A stretch of DNA of 64,000 bases from CBFHSF01 sp965661055 (GTDB taxonomy: Bacteria > Bacteroidota > Bacteroidia > Flavobacteriales > Schleiferiaceae). The position numbers and the translations under genes are program-made. This document shows, in pieces, positions 8,839-16,684 of this stretch. Numbering within the stretch: the stretch's first letter is position 1; the number at the start of each line of letters is the position of its first letter. The stretch covers positions 6,901-70,900 of the forward strand of contig CBFICS010000012.1 of NCBI GenBank assembly GCA_965661055.1. The letters run 5' to 3'. The notes below the pieces were generated by a model that did not search any database, was not told the origin of the DNA, and worked only from the letters and a program-made list of their open reading frames with translations.

Positions 8839-10323
8839 TTAACTCCTGTTCTTCAAAGAATAAATTACCTTTTTTATTTCACCTTTTTCTAAGTAGGCAA
8901 AAAGCCCAGCGGTGGCGACTAGACATAAAATTTGGAACCACAGATAGGGTGTGGTATATTGGTGGGCAAGATAACCCAAACCAAAAGAAATGAAAAGGTA
9001 GAGAGCAATTCTTTTTGTTGGATAGGGAATGGGGTAAACTCTTTGTCCCATGACAAAGGAAACCATCATCATGATAAAGTAAGAACTCAACGTGGCCCAG
9101 GCCGCTCCTTCATATCCCATAAGGGGAATTAGGTAAATATTTAAACCCAATGTAGCCGTGAACCCGGCGAAGGTTATGATCATGCCGTAGCTGGTTTTGT
9201 CTATGAGTTTGTACCAAAGAGAAACTTGTGTGTTAATACTTAAAAACACATTGGCAGCTAACAAAATGGGTACGATATACAAGCCTTCCCAATAATTGGA
9301 ATCAATGAATTGCTTTAAAAGAGGTAATAAAGCCAACACAAATACGAAGCCTAGGCCAAGTATCATGACAAAAATTTTCATGACCCTTGCTAGGGTTTCT
9401 TTATTGTTTTTATCGGCACTGTTTGAAAAGAAAAAGGGTTCGGCAGCATACCTAAAAGCTTGATTAAACAACACGAGGAATATGCTCAATTTGTAAACGG
9501 CACCGTATACACCTAGTTGATCAAGTGCAATGTCTTCTGGTAAAAGGTATTTAATAAACTGCCTATCAGCAACCTCGTTGGCTACCCCAGCAAGACCGCT
9601 AATCATCAAGGGCAATCCAAAAACCATAAGCGTTTTCCAAAGAGAGAAGTCAAATTTTCCGAAGAGGGGTTTAAACTCTTTTGCTAGCATGGCATTGTAA
9701 ACCACACAGGCGATGAAGTTTGCAAGAAAGATGAATTCTACGCCAAATGACGCCGGAAAAATGGCATGAAGTTCATTTCCTAGGGGAAAATTGAGTTCAG
9801 CCATTTTGGGGATGATGTAAAGAAAAACCACATTTAAGCCGACATTGGTAAAGATGTGGGTGAGTTTTATGGAAACAAATCTCCTCGCCCTATCTTCTGA
9901 TCTAAGCTTTGCCATAGGAATGGCTGCCGTGACTTCTAAAACTAAAATGGAAATCATCCAAATGATGATTCTTGGATTAGAATCATATCTCAAAGCTTCG
10001 ATTATAGGATCAAAAAACATCCAAACCAAGGCAAGAAATACAGCTGTAGAACTAAAAATGGACTTTAAAATAGTAGAGTAAATGACGTTTTTGTCTAGAT
10101 CTTTTTTGGCTGAAAACCGAAAAAATGCTGTCTCCATACCATAAATCAAAACCACCATTAAAAAAGCAATAATGGTATATACGTCAGTATTTACACCATA
10201 TTCTGTTCGAGTTTCTAATCGAGCTGTGTGAAGTGGAACCAGTAAAAAATAAGCAAACCGTCCTAAAATACTACTTGCACCATAGGTTAGGGTTTGTCCA
10301 AAAAGTTTTTTTAATCCGCTCAA
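8839..10323 (-). CDS. polysaccharide flippase, Wzx/MATE-type, TTG start
   Basis: This 494-residue polytopic membrane protein has about 12-14 predicted hydrophobic segments and starts MSGLKKLFGQTLTYGASSIL, typical of the oligosaccharide flippase/PST family (MOP superfamily). Such proteins flip lipid-linked O-antigen or capsule units across the inner membrane. The start codon is TTG at 10321-10323: an in-frame TGA lies only a few codons upstream and the next in-frame ATG is about 60 residues inside the protein. A TAnnTTTG element lies about 22-29 bases upstream. It heads the minus-strand envelope cluster. The substrate is unknown. Confidence 0.87.
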   Translation of the reverse strand: MSGLKKLFGQTLTYGASSILGRFAYFLLVPLHTARLETRTEYGVNTDVYTIIAFLMVVLIYGMETAFFRFSAKKDLDKNVIYSTILKSIFSSTAVFLALVWMFFDPIIEALRYDSNPRIIIWMISILVLEVTAAIPMAKLRSEDRARRFVSIKLTHIFTNVGLNVVFLYIIPKMAELNFPLGNELHAIFPASFGVEFIFLANFIACVVYNAMLAKEFKPLFGKFDFSLWKTLMVFGLPLMISGLAGVANEVADRQFIKYLLPEDIALDQLGVYGAVYKLSIFLVLFNQAFRYAAEPFFFSNSADKNNKETLARVMKIFVMILGLGFVFVLALLPLLKQFIDSNYWEGLYIVPILLAANVFLSINTQVSLWYKLIDKTSYGMIITFAGFTATLGLNIYLIPLMGYEGAAWATLSSYFIMMMVSFVMGQRVYPIPYPTKRIALYLFISFGLGYLAHQYTTPYLWFQILCLVATAGLFAYLEKGEIKKVIYSLKNRS

Positions 10324-10344
10324 AGGTGACTATTCAGATTTTGT

Positions 10345-10352
10345 CAAATGTA
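10345..10352 (-). promoter_or_regulatory. -7 element of the flippase-dut-envelope operon
   Basis: On the minus strand this reads TACATTTG, a perfect match to the Bacteroidota -7 consensus TAnnTTTG, about 22 bases before the TTG start. A clear -33 TTG was not found at the expected distance. Confidence 0.45.
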
Positions 10353-10470
10353 TAATTTTAAGAGAAAACCACCCCCTAGTAACCTATGATTGTGAAAACT
10401 TTATCGTTCTCTTAGCGTGAGAAATGGAATTACAGGTTGAATAAGTTTTTTTCATGGGAGGGTTATGTCT

Positions 10471-10478
10471 TATATTTG
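10471..10478 (+). promoter_or_regulatory. -7 element of the ridA-like gene
   Basis: TATATTTG matches TAnnTTTG perfectly and ends 18 bases before the ATG at 10497, implying a very short leader. The -33 region is only T-rich. The element also argues against the longer frame starting at 10437, which would place the promoter inside the gene. Confidence 0.45.
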
Positions 10479-10496
10479 AAACAAAATTTAACGTTT

Positions 10497-10925
10497 ATGT
10501 CTGATAGAATCAACGCTCAAGATGCTCCGAAGCCCGTAGGTTTATACCCTCATGCAAGAAAAGTAGGTAACCTTTTATTTTTGTCTGGCGTAGGACCAAG
10601 AACTGCAGGTAGTGATGTTAATGATTCTGGGGTTCCGGGTTTGGTTTTAGACCACAACGGCAATTTTGAAGAATTTGATTTTGAAGCACAAGTTCACAGC
10701 GTGTTTAAAAACGTAAAAAAGGTTTTAGAAGCTTCTGGTTCTAGCTGGGATAAACTGGTTGATGTTACTGTGTTTTTAGTAGATATGAAACGAGACTTTA
10801 AAACATTCAACAAGATTTATGCTGAGTATTTTAAAGAAAACCAACCGTGTAGAACAACGGTTGCCATTAATTCACTTCCAACACCCATTGCCATAGAGCT
10901 CAAGTGTATTGCAACGATTGATTAG
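10497..10925 (+). CDS. RidA/YjgF family deaminase
   Basis: This 142-residue RidA-fold protein starts MSDRINAQDAPKPVGLYPHA. It contains the family Arg in PCRTTVAIN and the Glu in AIELKCIATID, the residues that in active RidA proteins bind the carboxylate and water for enamine/imine hydrolysis. The insert GSDVNDSGVPGLVLD and overall length resemble 2-aminomuconate deaminases of tryptophan degradation. No other pathway gene is nearby, so general imine deaminase activity is equally possible. The start at ATG 10497 is favoured over the frame from 10437. It is convergent with the channel gene, and the stops overlap by four bases. Confidence 0.87.
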   Translation: MSDRINAQDAPKPVGLYPHARKVGNLLFLSGVGPRTAGSDVNDSGVPGLVLDHNGNFEEFDFEAQVHSVFKNVKKVLEASGSSWDKLVDVTVFLVDMKRDFKTFNKIYAEYFKENQPCRTTVAINSLPTPIAIELKCIATID

Positions 10926-12016
10926 TCGGGATCCATGGTAGCCTGCCATGCCGGCGACTGAATGATCTTAATAATCTCTGGGTCTATTACTCTTTTTAAA
11001 GGGGAGTCTTTGTGAAAAACAAAGCAGTAGTAATCAATTTTTAAAGGGCGTTGCAACAAGACTAGTCTTTTGTACCCTTGGTGAGTTGATTTTATTCGGT
11101 TGAGTACAAGTCTGTCACCAATGATGTAATCAATTTCATCGTTTTCTAACATGTTTACCCCTTCTTCAAAGGAAGAAAAAACCGTAGGTGAAACCCCTGC
11201 TTTTAGTAGGAAAGATTCGTTAGGGCTGCGAGCCAAAACACCCACTCTTTTTCCTATTAAATCACTAGCCGTATTGATTTCTTCAATTTTTGATCCTTGA
11301 GTTAAAATGGCGGTTATTCCAGCCGTCAATGAGGATGCCATTACAATACTAATAAACATCCAGGCAAAGCCCAAAACCCTGCCTGGTGCAGTTTTTGGCA
11401 CTTTATCTCCGTACCCAACGGTGGTCAATGTAACGGCACTCCACCAAAAACCGTCAAAAACACCCTTTATTTTTTTGTGAAAGTGGCTAGAACTACCATT
11501 TCTTTCAATAATCCACATTAAAAACCCTGTGATTAACATGATTACCGAAAGTCCGCTAATTGCAGAAAAGTATTCCCAAGTAAAAATAGTTTTAAACAGT
11601 CTAAGCCAATTGTTTTCATCAGAAGTCAGGAGAGTAGTTTGTGCAATAAAGTAAGGCTGAGAATAGTCTACATAGTCCATCCAATTTGGAGAAATGGGAA
11701 TAGGATTTATGCTGAGATCAAACTCTTCGTTCTCGAAACCATTTCGCAATTCTTTAAAACTGGGGTACACCTTTAACTTTGTATAAAATTGAGTTGCGTG
11801 GTTTACTTGGTCCCACATCTGCATCGATAAACCAAAGGTTTCGTTCTTTGTGTTGTCTAAAACAATGAATGGAGCCTCATCAAACACCCCAATAGTCACT
11901 GTGTCAGGTAGCAAAAGGGTTGAGTCTGTTTTTGCTTTTGAAGAGAAACCAATTAAAAAACAAAGTACAGAGGTTAAAATGAATTTGTAATTCGCTGCGT
12001 GTAAGTGCATTTTCAT
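10922..12016 (-). CDS. glutamate-receptor-like ligand-gated potassium channel
   Basis: This 364-residue protein has the layout of prokaryotic ionotropic glutamate receptors (GluR0 type). It has a signal peptide (about 1-28) and lobe 1 of a periplasmic solute-binding fold (about 40-135). Next come TM1 (about 145-168), a pore loop with the potassium filter TLTTVGYGDKVP (about 190-201), TM2 ending SSLTAGITAIL (about 222-232) and lobe 2 (about 240-345). The SSLTAGITAIL segment resembles the eukaryotic gate motif SYTANLAAFL. The Arg that binds the ligand alpha-carboxylate in the usual ITxxR..VDFS segment is not there (PISPNWMDYVDYS). I infer a potassium channel opened by an unknown ligand. It is convergent with the ridA-like gene. 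Confidence 0.82.
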   Translation of the reverse strand: MKMHLHAANYKFILTSVLCFLIGFSSKAKTDSTLLLPDTVTIGVFDEAPFIVLDNTKNETFGLSMQMWDQVNHATQFYTKLKVYPSFKELRNGFENEEFDLSINPIPISPNWMDYVDYSQPYFIAQTTLLTSDENNWLRLFKTIFTWEYFSAISGLSVIMLITGFLMWIIERNGSSSHFHKKIKGVFDGFWWSAVTLTTVGYGDKVPKTAPGRVLGFAWMFISIVMASSLTAGITAILTQGSKIEEINTASDLIGKRVGVLARSPNESFLLKAGVSPTVFSSFEEGVNMLENDEIDYIIGDRLVLNRIKSTHQGYKRLVLLQRPLKIDYYCFVFHKDSPLKRVIDPEIIKIIQSPAWQATMDPD

Positions 12017-12048
12017 TGTCTTTGGCCCTAATAATATTATTACCTTTG
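12016..12048 (+). promoter_or_regulatory. promoter of ileS
   Basis: TACCTTTG at 12041-12048 is a perfect TAnnTTTG element. A TTG at 12016-12018 lies 22 bases upstream and a TTTG at 12021-12024 lies 16 bases upstream; either could be the -33 element. The implied leader before the ileS ATG is about 125 bases. Confidence 0.55.
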
Positions 12049-12178
12049 CAAATTCTATAATCTTTAGGAAGAATCAAAGGAATTTTTCAAGGATAAAATT
12101 CTATTTCAGTCCGTAAAGATTTCAGAACATAAAACACAATCAATAGAGGGTGGTGCCCTTTACAAATTGACGCCTAAA

Positions 12179-15100
12179 ATGAAAAAGTACGCAGAGTATT
12201 CTCATTTAGATCTTACAGCCATTCAAAAGGCTATTCTTGAATATTGGGATCGTGAAGACATTTTTGAAAAAAGTGTTTCTTCTCGTGAAGGAAAAGAACC
12301 TTTTGTATTTTATGAAGGCCCCCCATCTGCAAACGGTTTGCCTGGAATTCATCACGTGATGGCACGCGCGATTAAAGATATTTTTTGTCGCTATAAAACC
12401 CAAAGTGGGTTTCAAGTAAAGAGAAAGGCCGGTTGGGATACTCATGGATTACCTGTAGAGCTGGGCGTTGAAAAAGAACTAGGAATTACCAAAGAAGATA
12501 TAGGCACCAAAATATCTGTAGAAGAGTATAACAATGCTTGTAGAAATGCAGTTATGCGCTATACTGATATTTGGAATGACCTAACTCAGAAAATGGGTTA
12601 TTGGGTAGATATGGATGATCCATACATCACCTACAAAACTAAATACATTGAGTCCGTTTGGTGGCTATTAAAGCAACTCGACAACAAAGACTTGTTGTAC
12701 AAAGGTTACACCATTCAGCCTTATTCACCAAAGGCCGGTACCGGTTTGAGCAGTCATGAGTTAAATCAACCAGGCACCTATCAAGATGTAAAAGATGCCA
12801 CGGTAATTGCCATGTTTAAAACCATTACTTCTGAGAAAACCAAAGCACTTTGGGGTGATCAAGAGGTTTCATTGTTAGCATGGACAACTACTCCTTGGAC
12901 CTTGCCGAGTAATACCGCGTTGACCATTGGTGAGAAAATTAAGTATAGCTTAATCCACACTATAGATAGATACAATGGACGCGAAATCAAAGTGGTTTTG
13001 GCGTCTAATTTAGTGCCTAAATACTTCTCTGCTGAGTTTGAAAATGCTCCGTTTGAAGAAGTGAAAGTTGGTGCAAAAAACCTTCCTTGGAAGAAACTCG
13101 CCGAATTTTCAGGGTCAGATTTAGTCGACATTAAATATGAACAACTGCTTGATTACACCCTTCCTTACGAGCATCCTGAAAAGGCATTCAGAGTCATTCC
13201 GGGAGATTTTGTAACCACAGAAGACGGTACAGGTATTGTTCACACGGCTCCTACTTTTGGTGCAGATGACGCAAGAGTTGCCGCTGCCGCGGGAGTTCCT
13301 CCCATGTTGGTGTTAGATGAGTCTGACAACCCTATACCTTTGGTTGATTTACAAGGAAGATTTGTTCCTCAAATGGGAGATTTGGCCGGGAAGTATGTAA
13401 AGAACGAATACTATGATGAGGGTACGGCTCCTGATAAATCAGTTGACGTTGAAATCATTATCAAGCTTAAAGAAGCGGGTCAAGCTTTTTTAAGTGAAAA
13501 GTACGAGCATAGTTATCCACATTGTTGGAGAACAGACAAGCCTATTTTATATTATCCATTAGACTCTTGGTTTATTCGCTCAACGGCTAAAAAAGATCGA
13601 TTAATCGAGTTAAATAAAACCATTAATTGGAAGCCAGCAAGCACTGGAACAGGTCGTTTTGGCAATTGGCTAGAAAACTTAAACGACTGGAACCTTAGTA
13701 GATCAAGATATTGGGGCATTCCATTGCCAATATGGAGAACGGAAGACGGTACAGAGCAAAAAGTTATAGGGACTTTAGAAGACTTAAAAACAGAAATTGA
13801 AAAGTCATTGGCCGCTGGGCACATGTCTGAAAATCCACTTGCAAATTTTGAGGTTGGAGACATGAGCGAGGCAAATTACGATCAAATTGATCTTCACAGA
13901 CCTCACGCTGATCAAATTGTTTTGGTGTCAGATTCTGGTAAGCCCATGAAAAGAGAGACTGACCTTATTGATGTTTGGTTTGACTCAGGGTCTATGCCTT
14001 ATGCACAATGGCACTACCCATTTGAAAATAAAGAGTTAATCGACGAGAATAAGTTTTATCCAGCAAACTTTATCGCTGAAGGAGTTGATCAAACTCGTGG
14101 TTGGTTTTTTACACTTCACGCCATAGGAACAATGGTTTTTGATTCGGTTGCCTACAAGGCAGTGGTTTCAAACGGACTTGTTTTAGACAAGAATGGTCAA
14201 AAAATGTCTAAGCGTTTAGGAAATGCTGTTGAGCCATTTGAGGCCCTAGAAAAATACGGAGCAGATGCCATAAGGTGGTATATGTTAACCAATGCTCAGC
14301 CTTGGGACAACCTGAAATTTGACCTTGACGGAGTTACTGAAGTACAAAGAAAATTCTTTGGAACATTATATAATACCTACTCATTCTTTGCTCTTTATGC
14401 CAATGTTGATGGATTTAATTTTAGCGAAGAAGAGATTCCGGTTTCTCAAAGACCAGAGATTGATAGATGGATTTTATCTGAATTAAACTCGCTAATCCAA
14501 GAAGTGGTAGACGGCATGGATTCTTTTGAGCCTACAAGGGCTTTTAGAGCCATTCAAAACTTCACTACGGAGTATTTAAGCAACTGGTATGTAAGGCTTT
14601 GCCGAAGAAGATTTTGGAAAGGATCTTATGAGTTTGATAAAATTGCTGCCTACCAAACTCTTTACACTTGTTTAGAAACCATTGCTAAATTAGGGGCTCC
14701 TTTAGCTCCCTTCTTTATGGATAGGTTGTTCATGGACCTTAATGAAGTAACTGGAAAAGACAAGGTCCAATCTGTACATCTTAGCGACTTCCCAATTTTT
14801 GATAAGAGTCTGATTGATGAGTCTTTAGAAGAGAGAATGGAAGCGGCGCAACAAATGTCTTCAATGGTTTTGTCTCTTAGACAAAGAGAGAAAATTAAAG
14901 TAAGACAACCGTTGCAGAAAATTTCTATTCCCGTAACAACGGCTCACCAAATAGAGATGTGGAATTCTGTTAAAGAATTAATCTTGGCAGAAGTAAACGT
15001 CAAAGAGCTTGAGCTTGTTGAAGATGCAAACGTATTTAGTAAAAAAGCAAAGGCAGACTTCAAAAAATTAGGGCCTAAGTACGGTAAGATAATGAAACCA

Positions 15101-15565
15101 TTAGCGGGTCAAATTGCCCAGTTAAGCCAAGACCAAATTATTTCATTAGAAAATCAGGGAAGTGTTACTTTGAACATTTTAGATGAAGAGGTTGTTTTAA
15201 CTTCTGATGAAATAGAAGTTATCACGCAAGATATTCCAGGTATGCTCGTTCTATCAGAAGGTGGACATACCGTTGCGTTAGATGTTACCATATCTCCAGA
15301 GTTGAGAAGTGAAGGACTTGCCAGAGAACTAGTAAATAGACTGCAGAATTTGAGAAAAGAAAGCAAGTTAGAAGTTACTGATAAAATTAACGTTTCTTTT
15401 ACAGGAGATGAAGAAATAATTAATGCAATCAATGCAAATAAGGAGTACGTTTGCCAAGAAACGTTGACAGAACAGCTAACTGAAAACCCTGACGCTAAAT
15501 CAGCCAATGAACTTTCATTTGACGGGGTCACGGTTTATGTGAAAATTGAAAAATCTAAAAATTAG
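12179..15565 (+). CDS. ileS: isoleucyl-tRNA synthetase (IleRS2-like, GIHH motif)
   Basis: This 1128-residue class I synthetase charges tRNA-Ile. The catalytic N-terminal region reads ANGLPGIHHVMARAI, so the usual HIGH signature is GIHH (residues 56-59). The KMSKR loop follows in NGQKMSKRLGN. The editing domain (about 200-400), anticodon-binding domain and long C-terminal extension are present, fitting the eukaryote-like IleRS2 form. Swapped GxHH signatures are known from mupirocin-hyper-resistant IleRS2 enzymes. The start is ATG 12179; an in-frame TTG lies four codons upstream, but the ATG aligns better with the family. It is the first gene before the dksA-lspA pair. Confidence 0.95.
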   Translation: MKKYAEYSHLDLTAIQKAILEYWDREDIFEKSVSSREGKEPFVFYEGPPSANGLPGIHHVMARAIKDIFCRYKTQSGFQVKRKAGWDTHGLPVELGVEKELGITKEDIGTKISVEEYNNACRNAVMRYTDIWNDLTQKMGYWVDMDDPYITYKTKYIESVWWLLKQLDNKDLLYKGYTIQPYSPKAGTGLSSHELNQPGTYQDVKDATVIAMFKTITSEKTKALWGDQEVSLLAWTTTPWTLPSNTALTIGEKIKYSLIHTIDRYNGREIKVVLASNLVPKYFSAEFENAPFEEVKVGAKNLPWKKLAEFSGSDLVDIKYEQLLDYTLPYEHPEKAFRVIPGDFVTTEDGTGIVHTAPTFGADDARVAAAAGVPPMLVLDESDNPIPLVDLQGRFVPQMGDLAGKYVKNEYYDEGTAPDKSVDVEIIIKLKEAGQAFLSEKYEHSYPHCWRTDKPILYYPLDSWFIRSTAKKDRLIELNKTINWKPASTGTGRFGNWLENLNDWNLSRSRYWGIPLPIWRTEDGTEQKVIGTLEDLKTEIEKSLAAGHMSENPLANFEVGDMSEANYDQIDLHRPHADQIVLVSDSGKPMKRETDLIDVWFDSGSMPYAQWHYPFENKELIDENKFYPANFIAEGVDQTRGWFFTLHAIGTMVFDSVAYKAVVSNGLVLDKNGQKMSKRLGNAVEPFEALEKYGADAIRWYMLTNAQPWDNLKFDLDGVTEVQRKFFGTLYNTYSFFALYANVDGFNFSEEEIPVSQRPEIDRWILSELNSLIQEVVDGMDSFEPTRAFRAIQNFTTEYLSNWYVRLCRRRFWKGSYEFDKIAAYQTLYTCLETIAKLGAPLAPFFMDRLFMDLNEVTGKDKVQSVHLSDFPIFDKSLIDESLEERMEAAQQMSSMVLSLRQREKIKVRQPLQKISIPVTTAHQIEMWNSVKELILAEVNVKELELVEDANVFSKKAKADFKKLGPKYGKIMKPLAGQIAQLSQDQIISLENQGSVTLNILDEEVVLTSDEIEVITQDIPGMLVLSEGGHTVALDVTISPELRSEGLARELVNRLQNLRKESKLEVTDKINVSFTGDEEIINAINANKEYVCQETLTEQLTENPDAKSANELSFDGVTVYVKIEKSKN

Positions 15566-15609
15566 GTATTGATTTCTGTTAGTTTAAGCAAAAAAATGAA
15601 ATAGAATTT

Positions 15610-15617
15610 TATATTCG
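15610..15617 (+). promoter_or_regulatory. possible -7 element of dksA-lspA
   Basis: TATATTCG is a near match to TAnnTTTG and lies 26 bases before the dksA-like ATG. No convincing TTG is found at -33. Weak support. Confidence 0.3.
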
Positions 15618-15643
15618 CACATTCTGTTTTTAAAAGATAAGCT

Positions 15644-16021
15644 ATGAGCCAAGATAATAACCGATATAGTGATAAGGCGCTTGAAGAATTCAAAACCCTT
15701 ATTTTAGAAAAGATTGCCAAGGCAGAAAAAGATTTAGAATTGCTAAAAGAGAACTTTGCCAACGATAAAAACAATGGTACTGATGACACCTCACCAACGT
15801 TTAAGTCTTTTGAAGAAGGCTCTGACACTATGAGCAAAGAAGCAAATTCACAGCTGGCAGCTCGTCAAGAAAAATTCATTAGAGATTTAAAAGGAGCTTT
15901 GGTTAGGATAGAAAACAAGACCTATGGAATTTGTCGTGTAACCGGCAAACTAATTAATGCTGAAAGATTGAAATTGGTTCCTCATGCTACATTAAGTATG
16001 GAAGCCAAAAGAAAGCAGTAG
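15644..16021 (+). CDS. TraR/DksA-family regulator lacking the Cys4 zinc finger
   Basis: This 125-residue protein has an N-terminal coiled coil (about 10-95) and a C-terminal DksA-like globular end, TYGICRVTGKLINAERL...PHATLSMEAK (about 98-123). Classical DksA has four cysteines holding zinc; here only the first remains, with V-T, L and M-E in the other places. Bacteroidota homologues commonly show this pattern. The presumed role is to enter the RNA polymerase secondary channel and modulate transcription. It may not bind zinc and may sense something other than redox state. Its TAG stop overlaps the lspA GTG start by one base, so the two are coupled. Confidence 0.85.
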   Translation: MSQDNNRYSDKALEEFKTLILEKIAKAEKDLELLKENFANDKNNGTDDTSPTFKSFEEGSDTMSKEANSQLAARQEKFIRDLKGALVRIENKTYGICRVTGKLINAERLKLVPHATLSMEAKRKQ

Positions 16022-16644
16022 TGAGAAAATCTTTAATCATTGTATTTCTTGTTTTACTTTTTGACCAAGCCTCAAAAATCTGGGTTAAGCTGAATATGTC
16101 AATAGGTGAAAATGTGATTTTTACCGATTGGTTCAGATTGCATTTTACCGAAAATCCTGGAATGGCATTTGGCATGGAATGGGGAGGAATCTGGGGAAAA
16201 ATCGCCCTAAGCGTTTTCCGTTTTTTTGCCATCATTGGAATACTTTATTGGTTAAAGTCATTATTAAAAAAAAACGTCCATCAAATTGCAATTGTTTCTG
16301 TGTCACTAATACTAGCAGGAGCCATTGGTAACCTAATTGATTCAACTGTTTACGGGCTGATTTTTGACAAGGGTCTAACCTATGACTTAGCTTCTGGTCA
16401 ATATATTGATTACCACGGAATAGCACATTTATCTACAGATGGCTATGCATCCTTTTTAACAGGTAGTGTAGTAGACATGCTTTACTTCCCGTTGTACGAA
16501 GGTTACCTCCCAGACTGGATCCCCTTTAAAGGTGGAGACTATTTTGTTTTTTTCAGACCCATCTTTAATATTGCAGATACATCCATTTCTTTTGGGGTGG
16601 CATTGCTAATATTATTCCAGAAAAAGACATTCCCTAAAGACTAA
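16021..16644 (+). CDS. lspA: lipoprotein signal peptidase (signal peptidase II)
   Basis: This 207-residue inner-membrane aspartyl protease cleaves prolipoproteins before the lipidated Cys. It begins at GTG (MRKSLIIVFLVLLFDQASK, with the DQ..K motif in TM1) and carries the catalytic Asp motifs GNLIDS/GSVVDM and FNIADTSISFG. At 207 residues it is longer than E. coli LspA (about 164) because of an insert around residues 112-165; such inserts are common in this phylum. The GTG overlaps the dksA stop. The window encodes several lipoprotein substrates (DUF4292, the 33545 and 63214 proteins). Confidence 0.95.
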   Translation: MRKSLIIVFLVLLFDQASKIWVKLNMSIGENVIFTDWFRLHFTENPGMAFGMEWGGIWGKIALSVFRFFAIIGILYWLKSLLKKNVHQIAIVSVSLILAGAIGNLIDSTVYGLIFDKGLTYDLASGQYIDYHGIAHLSTDGYASFLTGSVVDMLYFPLYEGYLPDWIPFKGGDYFVFFRPIFNIADTSISFGVALLILFQKKTFPKD

Positions 16645-16684
16645 TTCAAGTCTATCCTCCTTATATTTGAAAAAACATTTAAAA

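Noticed and set aside
12147..12157. AGGGTGGTGCC in the ileS leader resembles the core of a T-box riboswitch (AGGGTGGNACCGCG).
   Set aside because: Only the first part matches, it sits about 20 bases before the start with no room for a terminator/antiterminator, and T-boxes are not expected in Bacteroidota.
12167..12178. A TTG start four codons before the ileS ATG.
   Set aside because: The ATG at 12179 aligns better with family N-termini, and the extension has no supporting motif.
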